Source of the DNA: Agroathelia rolfsii
Taxonomy: Eukaryota > Basidiomycota > Agaricomycetes > Amylocorticiales > Amylocorticiaceae
Length of the DNA: 64,000 nt
Direction of reading: 5' to 3'
Assembly: GCA_018343915.1 (NCBI GenBank)
Contig: JABRWF010000004.1
Location: 2,294,001-2,358,000, forward strand
Part shown: positions 36,664 through 49,307 of the stretch, piece by piece
How the letters are laid out: the number at the start of each line of letters is the position of its first letter
Position numbering within the stretch: the stretch's first letter is position 1
Position numbers and translations under genes: made by a program
Notes under the pieces: model-generated
Database searches by the model: none
What the model was told of the DNA's origin: nothing
Seen by the model: only the letters and a program-made list of their open reading frames with translations

Positions 36664-39034
36664 ATGGAAACTCGTCCGGGCTCGCCTTCGCGGGACATTC
36701 GTATAAGGGAACTGCCTATACTACCCAAGAGACCTGTGCCTCCAAGTGTGCCAATACCCAAGTTAGGATCATCGCTTTGTTAGATGAGTCACGTTTGAGC
36801 ACGAGCTGACTTTTGCAAAAGACATAGACATGCTACACCTTCAGGTAAGCGTTCGAGTTGGTGTTTATGTCGGCGACCTTTGAATAAACGATGGGACGAT
36901 AGGGCCGTGGCCATGGCAAGACCTATCGTTGGATGAGAACTCGCCTAGACAGGCAATGAGTCCTCCCAGTCCAATTGATACCACCAATCAACCTCAGAAA
37001 GGTTGGAACGGCTATCCCCAAGCCCTATTCCCCAACTGGTCCTCAGAACAGCGGAAAAACAGCAAAATATCGGAAGTCTCGTCAAAGAACACATCCCGCA
37101 TCTACGTGGCAGACATTGATTCATGTGGTAGCTTTTACGATAGAGGCTCGTACGATGAAGAGAAGACGAATGTCTGGGAAGAGATGCAGCAGCCAGTACG
37201 TTATGAGTTTGCACGCCGCTTTCCTAGAGGTATCATATCAACATTTTCATGATAACCTTTGTCCGTGAACCCGTATCAGCGGCCAGAGGAGACTCGCATT
37301 CGCTGTCTCTTTATCCATCAAATGTCAGATAGGATTTTGAAGATGATCGGCACAAAGTATGTCGAGTAGTGCCAGACCCGAATAACATAATACATATCAA
37401 GACTAACTAAATTGGTTATTGCAGATACAAAGTGGAGCCATTCTTCTTTTCTTCTTCAATAAACTGGATACCGAGTAGGTACCAGGAAATATCGATCCAG
37501 AAGAGGGCGATCGTGAGTGTTTTGCAAATCCCCACATCGAGATTATATACTGAATCATATACTTCTTAGACATCACTATAGTCCTTCCTTTTGTTAGAGC
37601 CATCCCAGATTTGCCAGACTCATTAGACGATTCGAAATCACCCACCAGTAAAGTCAATGATGAACGGGTCTTCAAGGGTATGCTCTTCTCTTAATTCTGA
37701 ACATGTTAAATGACTAGTTTGCGTATACAGAGAGCCATGTTATCGATACACAAGCACCATTGTTGCTTCATTGTACGACTTTGCACATCCCTTGGATTTC
37801 CAGCTTGGGTTAAATGTTTTCTCTATAGCGAATTATATTCTCATCTCCGACTTGCTCGCTATCCATCTCATTAGACGGCGAGATTCAAGCACCATGATAT
37901 CTTACCATCAAGAAGAGCAATGGCTTACTACTCCCGCCAATCACTTGCACGGACGTCTGATGCGTGCTGGTGATAGCGTCTATTGGAACAGTATTTTCAA
38001 GACCAGCCCTGACCCGACGTTTGTCTTACTCACTATGATGTGGTATCCCCTGTATGCGTGGGACGAGGCTTTGGAGTTGCTGTCTGCCCACATTATACAC
38101 CTGGTCAGCTCTCTTGTCGACTTTCTCCCTCTCATACCTGATTATAACTCTACATAGGAGGGCCTAGTGATGGAGACAAATAGTATGAGGCTTGTTCGCC
38201 AACTCCACAAAATTCAGGCGAACCTCTTTTACTACGCCTCACTGCTAAACAACTTCCGGAGATCGCTCCAGTTTTTGCGCAAGACGCCCAATCCAGCCAT
38301 GCATCATTGGAAAGATGAAATACGGAAAAGGTCGGAAAGGGAAAAGGAAAAGGAGTGCGTTAATCTGCTGTCTGAAATTGATCGTCTCGACGATCTTGTC
38401 AGGGTATATTTTTTTGCCCTTTTTGTCCTCCATTCTCTCTTTTAATGTCTCTTCTTCGAATGATGGTTATAGATGCAGCAGCACCGATTGAAGAACGTAA
38501 TGAGTTTGGAATTTGCCACTGTAAATAATATGGACATGCACAATACGATGAAAGACTCAAATGCGATGGTCAGGGTAAGTTATAACATATCTCTAGCTCT
38601 CTTGCATTTATTAATTAGCAATCTATTAATGATATTATGCATATTCTAATTCAAAAATGTAAAAGATAAGCTATCTTACTGCCCTCTTCCTTCCTGCAAG
38701 CTTCATCGCAACCTGTTTTGGAATGAACGTCAAGGAGATTGCAGATGGTACCCACGGTACCATTCCGCACTTTGCTGTGACCGCAGTCGGGTTTACAGTC
38801 TTCACGGTCTGGCTCATATTCGCCGTTCAGCGGCGCGATTCAATGATTGAGAGTCTTAAATGGCCTGCACGTTACCTTCGAAACAGGATCGCCAATTCCA
38901 AAGAAAAGCAGGGGATAAAGAAGAGTATACCTGCCGAGAATGAGCTCGTACAGCAAGCTAGGTCTGTTAGAAACTCATTAGGAAGTGTCAGAAGGCCACC
39001 CCGGCGCGGGGATACTCTTGAATTAACTGTATAG
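36664..39034 (+). CDS. CorA-family divalent metal transporter, tandem copy B
   Basis: Paralogue of copy A with the same exon order, including the 23-nt exon at 36822-36844. The N-terminus METRPGSPSRDIRIRELP nearly repeats that of copy A. The soluble domain has PWPWQDLSLDENSPRQ and NWSSEQRKNSKISEVSSKN. The membrane end has LTALFLPASFIATCF followed by GMN (GMNVKEI) and the second helix FAVTAVGFTVFTVWLIFAVQRR, then a basic tail. The exons inspected are open with consensus junctions. The function is likely the same cation transport, perhaps under different expression. Confidence 0.87.
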
Positions 39035-40335
39035 CAGCGAGGGGTCTGTTTTGTTGGCCTGCGAAAAGGTTTATTACCTTTCTTCTCAGGCCACGTTTGT
39101 CTTCGTTTTCTTTCTCTTGAGACTCTTTTTTATTCGAAATATTGACTATATCAAGTTCATAAGTTATACATGAAGAACGAAGGGAGTAGGATGCTATACT
39201 AGTACACATATTTACCGTACCATATACTGGTATCAGTCTACTTTCTTCCCACCTTAATTTTCTTTTCATTCTCTCTCCTGTACGCACGCCAGAAACACTA
39301 TCTATATTTATTATGGTCCATACCATAGACGTCCCACGAGCGCTGTAGGTGATGCAAGTACGTCTATCTTACGAGTTCATGCATGCAATATAAAATACCC
39401 AAAAACATGAGGCGAACATGAGGAAGCCCGCAAGTCGGGCTTGTGATACTTCAAACCAACCGGCAAATAGCAATTTCATGCACAATCTAGCTGGCGATGC
39501 TCTGGACACTGGATCTTGTGGGGTCACTAAGCAGATCACTTGACTGTTATTTAGGTGTAAAAAAAAGGAAGAAAGAAAAAGAAAACCCTTATAGATGGAA
39601 CTAAGATCTAAGGACAAAGGTATATTATTGCACACGTGAGTTGCTGCTTGCTTCCAGTTGTTATTTACTCCCCCCCCCCCCTCCCAGTTTCTTGCTTCTA
39701 CTCCTCTTTGAGTCGTATACGGTACTAGCATCATGATGTGTGCTGAGGTTTCCGCCGTGTTCTCTTACATTAATGGCTGCATTGTGGCAGCCCGCCGCTG
39801 CCTTCTGAGGTTATACTAATTGGCGCCTATATAGACTGTGAGACGAGCACTTGAACAATGTGCTGTGAACTGAACTTGCAGCTTTGGGTTTAAGTTACTA
39901 AGTGTCTGCGGCTGATAGACGCCTCACATAACTTAAAACCACCATGCTATCATGACCAGTAATAACAACTACATATAGGTATGCATGCATTAGCTTATCA
40001 AGTCCATATCGGTCTGATGGCATTTCGCCGGCGCGCAACAAATTCTCCGTTTGAATTCCAGACCTGATATCTATGATACTTTTCAGCAAGTGTCCAACAA
40101 CGATGCGGACGTCCTAAGCAGGGATATTATCTTGTTGCCAGTACCAATGGGCGCTAATCAATCATAGCCTCAGCCACTGCATGGCCATATCCATACCAGA
40201 CTGCCACACCCCTAGTTCCTAATTGAAATGCTCAGGTAGTATATATAAACTATTGTCACTGCTGCTGGTGAAGCCTGGCCCTTTCATCTGTGCCTCACGC
40301 CCGACCTTGAAAACACTAACATTGATCCAACAACC
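39035..40335. other. Intergenic between CorA copies B and C
   Basis: About 1.3 kb with no gene. It includes a C homopolymer near 39670 and, near its right end, the conserved CCAAT-type element at 40149. The minus-strand open frames seen here are AT-rich and featureless. Confidence 0.45.
40149..40179 (+). promoter_or_regulatory. Conserved CCAAT-containing element upstream of CorA copy C
   Basis: Begins GGGCGCTAATCAATCATAG and ends CTCAGCCACTG, 187 bp before the ATG. The internal CCAAT is changed to CTAAT, but an adjacent CCAAT (GTACCAATGGGCG) is kept, as in copy B. Confidence 0.55.
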
Positions 40336-42604
40336 ATGGGAACCAGTTCAGGTTCATGTTCATCGTCAAGAGACTTACTCATTGATCAAATGCCTATACG
40401 CCCCAAGGGACCGATGCCCCCAAAGGTGCCGATACCCAAGTCAGAAATTATCACTCCAAGCATAAACTATGCCGAACTAACATCGATTTCACAGGCACAG
40501 ACACGCCGCACCTTCAGGTATGCTGAACCAGTATTAACATGGCACGCCTTTGTAACCTATCTTGAAATCCTCTTCAAACAACAGGGCCGTGGCCATGGCA
40601 AGACCTCTCGTTTGATAGGGAGCCACCACGGCAGACGATGACTCCTGTTGATCCAATCGATGCTGCTTATCAGACTCAGGAACTTGAAAAATGGAATGGG
40701 TATCCTCAGACACAATTCCCAAACTGGCTCCCGGACCAATGCAAAAACAGCAAGATATCGGAAGTCTCTTCAAAGAACACTTCCACCATTTACATAGCAG
40801 ATGTTGACCGCAAAGGGGCCTTTCACAATAGAGAACCTCTCAATGAAATGAAAATCTGGGATGAGATGCAACCGGTATGCAATGCGTGATATGATCTTTT
40901 GAAGTTTTGCCCTTGACATTGATCTTATAGAGATCCGAGGAGAACCGTGTTCGCTGTCTTTTTATTGATCAAATGTCAGATAGGGTTTTGAAAATGATCG
41001 GCACAAGGTAGAGTTCGAATAGTATATACGCATACCATGATCCCTTATTAACCTGATCCTTGCAGATATACAGTTGAACCGTTCTTCTTTTCTTCGTCCA
41101 TCAACTGGATACCAAGTAGATACCAGGAAAATGTTGATCCTAAGGGCGGGGATCGTGAGTGATTTTTCATCCTTTATGTTAGCCACACAGAAATCAAATA
41201 TGTATCAGATATAACAATTGTTCTTCCTTTCGTTCGAGCAATTCGGGACTTAACAGAATCTCAAAAAGAATTGCAAGCATCTAAAGGCGGGGATGAACGG
41301 ATTTATAACGGTAGAACATCATTTTTGGCTCTATCTGCGGCGTTCATCGACTGATCCATTTACAGAAAGCCATGCAATTGATACACAGACACCGCTGTTG
41401 CTTCATTGTAAGGGTTCACATACTATTAATCCTCTAAGCCTGGGCATATTTTCAGTATTCCCATTATAGCAAAACACATTCTCATTACCGACCAACTTGC
41501 TATCCACCTTGTTCGACGTCCAAACTTAGAATCAAGTACCATGATCTCATACCACCAAGAAAGGGACTGGCTCACCACTCCGGCATATTACCTACATGAA
41601 CGTCTTATAAATGCCGGAGACAGTGTCTACTGGCAGAACATCTTCAAGTGGAGCCCTGACCCGACATTTGTGCTACTAGCTATTATGTGGTATCCTCTAT
41701 ATGCATGGGACGAGGCTTTGGAGCTGCTATCTGCTCACATTATATATCTAGTTAGTCTGTCATCTCCTCTCTTCCCCTGATCCACCCCATACCAATTGCT
41801 CCTATTTTACTTAAACAGGAAGATCTAGTGGTAAAAACAAACAGCATGAGACTTATCCGCCAATTACACAAGATACGAGGTCACCTCCTTCATTATACTT
41901 CACTACTGGCGAATTATCGAAAATCGCTTGAGTTCCTGCTTGCGACACCGAATCCTGCCATGGCTATGCCTGGTATCGGTGATGATATTCAAAAAAAGTC
42001 AGAAACCACAATGGAGAAAGAATGTCATAATCTCTTGTCAGAAATCGACCGCTTAAAAGAGCTTATTGAAGTATGTTACCACTTCCTCTCCTTACCTCCC
42101 GATGATAATTTGGGATAGATATCATATTCTTATTGGGTTATAGGCACAACAAAGACGGCTGAAAAATGGAATAAGTCTAGAATTCGCCACAGTCAACATT
42201 AAAGATATGCAGGCCACGATGAAAGATTCTACCGCAATGGTTCGAGTGAGTCATATAACTCTCATACTTGTCGGACAACAAACTGCTTATCCCATCCCCG
42301 TTTCAAAAACGTAAAATAGATCAGCTATCTCACCGCCCTCTTCCTCCCCTCGACTTTCGTCGCTACCTGCTTTGGTATGAACATCAACGAACTTGTACCA
42401 GGCACGGCGGGCAACACCGTTCATGTTGTCTTGGTTGCAGTCGGCTTCACATGTTTCACCGTCTGGCTCATCTTCGCTGTACAGCGGCGTGAGTCGATGA
42501 TGAGCGGGCTCAAGTGGCCTATGCGCCATCTCCCCAAAAAGATTCAAGTCTGGCTGGCCAAGTCGAAAGGGAAGGATGTCTCCCCTGGGGATGATATAGT
42601 GTAG
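40336..42604 (+). CDS. CorA-family divalent metal transporter, tandem copy C
   Basis: Third paralogue, same plan, with the 23-nt exon at 40495-40517. The N-terminus is diverged (MGTSSGSCSSSRDLLIDQMP) but converges with A and B from PKVPIPK onward. The soluble domain has PWPWQDLSFDREPPRQ and NWLPDQCKNSKISEVSSKN. The membrane end has LTALFLPSTFVATCF, then GMN (GMNINEL), and the second helix VVLVAVGFTCFTVWLIFAVQRR. The C-terminal tail is shorter than in A and B and ends SPGDDIV. It is the most diverged of the three but appears intact. Confidence 0.86.
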
Positions 42605-43608
42605 TACAGACCCGGGTTTTCTTTTCTTCCTCCACTGAATAGAATTCTGGACAGCAGAGGGTGTATAAAGAATACCGTAACGCCGATCAAAGACGTACAG
42701 CTGCGACAGTGTTCAGTTTGTACAATATTTATCTAGTATGCTTTGTATATCCATGTATACGAGTTTCGGTCTGATTTTCTCATGTATTCGTCATTTTTAT
42801 CGTGTTTCGTTTGTGTTTACTGCTTGCATCGTGTTTGTCTCACGTACCGAGATCCAACCCTCTACGATAGTTCAGTACCTTTGATAGGAACGATCTATAT
42901 ATTGTGTATTAATTACATTCATTATCGTCTTCTGTATGTAGATGACGGAATGGAAGCGCAGGCAGGGTACGATATATATATATATATATATCTTGTACCT
43001 CTGTACTGTACCTGTATTCAAATACGCCTACCGGCAACGCTCACTAAATTGTGATCTATCCATCTGCATGTTATCTGCAACGGGCTTACACACACAACAT
43101 CAATAAGAGGGAACCTGAAGACAAATTCTATCATGAATCATACGGACGTGTGTCACTGAATCGGTCGGTTTTTCGGAATAACAAAAAAAAGAATAAGTAC
43201 AATTCATACATAACAATGAAGAATAGTGGGAAGAGGCGAGAAGAATGATGGACGGAAATGCAAGTTGACAAATAACAAGAATAAAAAGAGCAAACAAAAA
43301 TAATAACTAAGAAAGCGAAAGCAGGAAGAAATAATGAAAAGAGAACAAGAGGGGAAGAGGGCTGATTTATCTTTTACATAAGGTAGTGGTAGTAGTAGTA
43401 GTAGAGCGAAAAAAGGAAAAGAGTGTGTCATGATCCAAAAAATTATAGCAAAAATGCAAGGAGTTGTAAGGAGCTTGCAATCCACAAGAGAATAATCATC
43501 TCAAGACATCAAAATGAAGAGTGCAAAAAAAAAAAAAACAAAAAAAATCGAGAGAGAACCAGCGAGAGCGCATATTGCAGCCCAAGCCATTATTGCATCA
43601 TCACCTCA
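42605..43608. other. Intergenic with TA microsatellite, no gene seen
   Basis: About 1 kb between convergent genes, AT-rich, with a (TA)10 tract at 42974-42993 and A-rich stretches near 43180-43560. It probably holds both 3' UTRs. Confidence 0.5.
42974..42993. repeat. (TA)n microsatellite
   Basis: Ten uninterrupted TA (read as AT) units in the intergenic region downstream of CorA copy C. Confidence 0.9.
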
Positions 43609-46600
43609 TCATTGCTCACGCGCTACCCAATCCGCGCTGCGCGAGACGAGCTCGATGGCATGATCGATCGTCCAAAAGAGCCTCTCGGTTGCGCTACGCC
43701 CACTCCAGCTCTTCTGGTCGCGCAAGATCATCGCCTGCTGCGCACCAAAGTTCCTCTGGTCATGCGCAAACATCTCCACGTTATCCTCCAATGCCTCGGA
43801 CAGCAGCTGCAGATCTTGCAAGACCGCCTGCATGGCGCGCACGGCGCTCAGCGTCAAAATCTCGCGCCGGCTGCGCATCGTGCTACCGGACCCGTTCGGG
43901 AGCGGCAGCTCGCGCGAGATCTTGGCGAGCACCGTGTGTAGGATCCGCTTCGTCTCACCGAGGATCATCTGCGCCTGGGCAAAGTTCTTCTTCGACACCA
44001 GCACGAGTGCACGTGTGATCATATCCGACGCGAGCAGCTCCATGCGCCGCCGGACGATGACGGGGTCGGACGCACCCTGGGAAGGTGGCGAGGACGTCTG
44101 TGAGTCGTTGTTACCACTCTCGAGACCGGCAGCAGCAGCAGCAGCACCGGAACGGTCGGGCATGAGCGTGATGGTGAGCAGGACGGGGTGCGCGAGGCGC
44201 GAGATGTGCTTCGCCGCCGCAGGATCATAAAACGAGCCGTCGACCTCGAACACGGGCAGGTCGTCGATCATGCCGTCCATGACGCCATCCATGATATCCG
44301 CATCGTCACCGCCGAGCGCGAGCGCGTCGAAGCCCATGCTGGCGTTGAACGCCTCCGTCGCATTCATGGCGCGTTTGTGGCCCCCGTGACCGTGCGTGAG
44401 AGCGTTGGCCGCAGTAGCCCGTTGGGAGTCTGTGTTATCCAGCTCCAACTCGAGCAGCATCTCCTTGCGCTCGCCATAGCGTACCTCGCCAATCTCGATA
44501 TCCACATCGTGCCCATCCGAAGCGAGAATCGACGCGGGTCCGCCGGAGACTTTACGCACGCGGAACCGCTGCCCGTCGACAATCTTGACGTGCAGCTTCA
44601 TGTTGAGCAGGCCGATGGACATCATGCCGCCAACGCAGCCGGCAATGCAGTCCTTGAGATCGTACCAGTCCCGTACGAACGTGTACGTCCCGCTCGTGTG
44701 GTTGGACATCAGCCAGAGCGAGGCCGGGTCGTGCGCGCGACCGTAACCAAAGGAGTGAATTGGCACGTTGGCCGCCTCGGCACGCGCGAGGACGAGGTCC
44801 ATCTGCGCGCGGCGCGTGCTATCCCCGGCGTCGCTGACGAGGATCAAGCCCGAGATGTGATTCTTGGCTTTGCGCTGTAGGACGACGTCGAGGCCTGTGA
44901 AAGCGCATCAGTACGCATGTCCAAAATAGATCATACATAGACATATATATGTGCATAGAAAAAAAAAAAAAACAAGAACCCACCATGATTCACAGCTGTG
45001 ACGACATCCGTCTTCTCCTCCTTCATATCCCTCACCAAAAACTCATCAATCCCCAACGCAGCCACACTCGCCTCATCCCTCCGCGCACCCGTCTCGCGTA
45101 TGAACTTGGCCAACCTCGCCTTACTCTGTGCCTTGCCCACGCGCAAGAACGGTGTCTTGCGCACGGGCCCCTTCGCGCCGACCTCGAACGTGACGAGGCT
45201 GAGCCGGTCGCGCGCCCCGAGCGCGGCAAGCGTGAACTCGAGCGTCGTGCGGATCAGGCGTAGCTTGAGCTCGGCCGTGCTCTGCAGCGTCGTCCGCGGC
45301 GGGAGCGACACGACAAGGATGAGGTCCATCGGCGCGTGTGGGAGCGGTGTGAGCGAGTTGGAAGGGCCCGTGGAGAGATAGGGCGCCACGAGTCCGTTCG
45401 GCGGTGAGGAGGGGCCTGAGGACGGCAACAGGTGATCCCACATCTCGTCTTCCTCACCTAACGGTGACAGCTTGCCCTGGGGGTGTTGTTGATGATGTTG
45501 CTGCTGACGAGGGGAAACGACAGAGCCGCCATCGGAGGTGTTGCTCGACGCGACGGAGCGGCCGCCACGGTTCATGAGACTGCTATCCCCGCTCGTGTTC
45601 GTCCCGCTGCTCGCACCGCTGAGCATCCGCATCGCCTTGGCGCTCCCTCCAAACTCCTCCAAATTCGCCACCTCATTCACCTCTCTACCCATACCAGGGG
45701 ACATTGCCCCGGACGACGACGATGACGACAAATCTGCACGCGCACTCCGCTCATGGAATGAGTTCACCAGACTCTCAATCTTGTTCTTCCACGCATCCAG
45801 CGTCGCTCGGTCGCGGAAGATGAGAATAAACGAGTCCAACCTCTCATCCTCCATATCAATCGTGAGGCTCATCTCGCCCGCCGCGGGTGTGGCCGTGACG
45901 CGCTTGATATGGCGCACGTAAATCCTGCCCTTCAAACGCAGCACGCCCCTATGACTTTGCGAACCACCCCCACCCCCTCCTCCAGAACTGTACTGACTCC
46001 CCGCACTGCTCGTGCTCCCCACAGAATCCATAATGCCCGCCGAGGCAGAGGAGAGCAAGCGGCCGATACTCTTCTTGCGCTCCTCAACGACACAGATGAG
46101 CGCCTCGCGGAAGAGGTAGACAAAGAACTCGCGCACGACGCTGTCCCGCCGCAGCTTCACGAGGTCGTACATCTGCAGCGTGCCCAGGCCCGACAACGGA
46201 TGGCCCTTCCAGTCGATGATCCGGTTCTGGAGGTCCTCCGTGATCGACGCGAACGGGTCCGGTTCGTCTGGCTCGCTGTGGTGCTGGTGTTGGCTGTGAT
46301 TGCTGCTCTCGTGGCCGTCGTGGCTGTCAGCCTGATGCTGCGGCGGGGACAGCGGGGGCGAGGATATTTGCTGTCGTTGGAAAGCCGCTGAGAGCTCGTG
46401 ATCGTGTTCGGAGCCACCCCCTCCGCGTCCATGAACGGTACCAGCACTCATACCGAGTCCCACACCCGGACGAGGGGAAGGAGAAGCAACAATGCCGCGG
46501 GGGTAGATGTCCGGCGCAATCGTCTGGCCCGGCACGGGCGCATTCGGCCTGCGGCTGGGCAGCTCGATGATGACGATACAGGTCAGCGCCTGGGTGGGCT

Positions 46601-47700
46601 CCGTGCGGCTGCGCGTGAGGCTCTTGAACTCGGCCTGGACCTGGATCGAGGGCGCGACGATGTATCCCTGCTGATGGTGATGATGCGAATCGTGTCCCGA
46701 GCGGACGGACGGCGTAGAGGTGCCGTGATCGAGCGGGTCGTCCGCCGTGGGATCATACACCTGTGTTTCGGGCTGTTGTTGCTGCTGATGTTGATGATGA
46801 CGTGAGCGATAGGTTGAGCTGGAGACGCCGAGGGTGCTGCTGCTAGGGCCGACGCCGACCATGGGTGATTCGCGCCCGGGGAATTTTGTCGATTCGTCGC
46901 GGGAACCCATGCCTGTCAAGGCGGCGAGTTCTGGTAGTTGTGTGTTTCACATGTCAGAGTTAATGTTTGAGTGTCGTCACGAGATGCTCTAGACGAAGGG
47001 ACGCACTGTTAGATTTGCCGCCGTCGCCATCGCCGACTTTCATCGGTCTACGACAGACACCACATACGCCAAGGTTTGATCTCCGGATAACGGTCGACTT
47101 TTGACCTGGTGGGGGGCCGTACACAGCTGTAAAGCAGGCCTGCAAGAGAGGGAGAAGGGGGGGGGATATTGGATTACCACTTAGATTACAAAGATACGTT
47201 AGATTTATACACACCTCATGCAAGGCATGGCCACACTCTGGCACGATATGGGGTTTTTCGCCGGGTAGCCTGAAGCTAAAGCTGAGCGGTTCGAGGCAGA
47301 CGGGGCACTCGTCCTCCTCTTCCGAGTCGTCACGGCTGGAGACAACAGGGAGCGGGCCGGGGGGCATTGTAGCGTACGGATGGACGTCTACTGCGGTTGA
47401 GTCGCTGATATTAGATGACTGCGTGTAGGCGGAACGTAGAGAGTGGGACGAGGGCGCCTTGGCGGGTTGCCTGCGGAAGACGGAAGAGAACTGCTTGAAA
47501 GACGAGGGCTTTTTGTGGGTAGTGGGTGTGCTGGTGTTCTCTGGAGGCTCTGGGGCCTGCCTGGGAGAGGTGTAGGTAGGAGAGAGCGGCGGCGGAGGAG
47601 GAGGAGGAGGAGGAGGGGTGTTCCTAGAATGCTGGGAGCTAGCAGAGATTGATGCCCCATCTGGATCTCTCCAGAGCCCGTTTGGCACAGTAGCCCGCAT
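43609..47700 (-). CDS. RING-PH-VWA protein, Ste5/Far1-like scaffold
   Basis: Four exons (47700-47215, 47139-47007, 46930-44984, 44894-43609) give 1283 aa. The order is a polyproline N-terminus, then a RING finger (about residues 115-195: CPVC, CGHALHEACF, CGVCRRPM), the spacing seen in the Ste5/Far1 RING-H2. Next comes a Ser/Gly/Gln-rich linker. A PH domain (about 430-560) opens RIIDWKGHPLSGLGTLQMYD and closes SFILIFRDRATLDAWKNKI. A VWA domain opens PMDLILVVSLPPRTT, with LILVSDAGDSTRR across the last intron. The C-terminal helical region, about 350 residues, ends SATERLFWTIDHAIELVSRS and looks like a Vwaint-type tail. In yeasts this architecture scaffolds the pheromone MAPK pathway; that role here is inference. 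Confidence 0.85.
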
Positions 47701-49307
47701 GGCGTCAACAGTGTTCTCTGATGATATTACAGTCGAGGGTTGTAAGGAGAGGAGAAGGAATGAAAAATAACAAAAAAATGAGCGGCAAGTGAAGGTGTTG
47801 GCAGGGTCGTCGTTGTCGTCCAAGGACAAGCTGCAAGTTTTGACGACCACTGGCAATATCCTATGCCTATACTCCCCCTCCCCTCTCCCCTCCTTCTCGT
47901 TCTCCTCGTTCTCCTCTTTCTGGATAGATTTCTTGCTAGATAAAATTCACTCTAAAATGCCCCAGTATCTTATTCTTGGCCCCCCTCTGATTCAATCACC
48001 ATCAGGAGAAGCGATGCAGTAATGCCAGCGTATTCAGTTGCTCCTCCCTCTATGAGTTGCCAGCGCACTTGCTCCTTTTGTCTCCTGCATCAAACGCTAT
48101 TAGGAGTACTAGGTCGCCGCCGTTTTCTATCGAAAGTATGCTCTGGAATAATATCTCCGAAAAACCTTGGGGAATTCCAACTATTTTTCTAGGCTCGGCA
48201 CCTTCGGCAGTACCATGGGATTCGTCCACTCGATGCATCATCATCATCATCATCATCACTTGATCCTCTGTCCACTCCTTTCACTATCGACGGCTATCTC
48301 TCCCATTGATCTTCATATCATATAAGTCCTATGACACCCAGGATGTCAGCTAAAGAATACCGCCATCACATATGAAGCTGTTGCTACGTCAATCCTGGAT
48401 TGGGCTATGCGTCTCTATGCATATACCCTGACAATTATCATGCGTACTACCCACCATCTGGACAGCCTGCCCTCTTCTTCGTACACTGATCATCTCGAAC
48501 GAGACAGCAAGCATATGGCCGCTCCAATGACAGCCCCGTGATTTCTTCTTTGCCATCTATCGCCAGAACCACCTTCTCTACCCCGGTCAAGGACCCTGTC
48601 ATGCCTCTTCTCCATACGGATCTCATCATACATGCCGCATCCCGCCCTAGTGCTCTTGTTGCGAGTGGCGTAATCACACGTCGACCACATCCATCACTTT
48701 ACATGTCTGATACGCGTGCTAATGTCAATGCGTTTCTATACTAAATAAAATGAGAGTTGTTTTGCGATAGGAACAAAACATAAATCAGTGGAGCATATGT
48801 CCTCTCCAATCCAGCTGAGGCCAGAATCTACGCAATGCGGATAAGCAGCGGATCATTTATACCAGTCAAGTATAAATCGTTCAAGGGCGATCAACTATCC
48901 CCTTGCTACTGCGGTGCCTCCTTGTAGACCGCTCTATTAGTACGGTACCTATTAGGCATGCAACCTATCAGACCCGTATACCAGGGCAAAAAGCTGCTTG
49001 AATATATCCGAAAACGATGTTATTACAACTCAGTCGGAATCGATGCACAGTAAACCTATGCGTGACATCTTTCCATGCCTTGTCTTAATGTACTCTGTCT
49101 GCACTGGTGAACCAACTATGGCTATTGATTCATCTATATGATATTTGGTGAAAACCCCACCATAAGACGCTAAAAAAGCAAAATGAAATCTATAGTATTG
49201 TAGTCAAGAAAATTACGAATCTAAGCATCTATGTGAGTAGCGGATAGCTTGTCCATTAGCGGTCTAGTAAGGATATGCATTTTTCAGAAGAGCGGATTGA
49301 AGCGCCT
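47701..49307. other. Long intergenic region, no gene seen
   Basis: About 1.6 kb, one of the larger gene-free gaps in the window. It includes a (CAT)n run at 48236-48258. Small open frames on both strands around 48.1-48.7 kb overlap each other, have no start context or splice support, and match nothing I recognise. The left end presumably holds the scaffold gene's promoter. Confidence 0.45.
48236..48258. repeat. (CAT)n trinucleotide run
   Basis: Near-perfect CAT repeats (CATCATCATCATCATCATCA and on), not within a recognised gene. Confidence 0.85.

Noticed and set aside
42974..42993. TA tract considered as a possible origin or promoter
   Set aside because: A simple (TA)n microsatellite between convergent genes; no supporting context.
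44188..44880. 230-codon plus-strand open frame
   Set aside because: Antisense to the VWA exons of the RING-PH-VWA gene, whose frame has clear homology.
45909..46391. Open frames on the plus strand around the Ser/Gly linker of the scaffold gene
   Set aside because: Shadows of low-complexity, GC-rich coding sequence on the minus strand.
47789..48744. Possible small genes in the 1.6-kb gap
   Set aside because: Frames overlap on both strands, include a CAT repeat, and none has a recognisable domain or consistent codon use.
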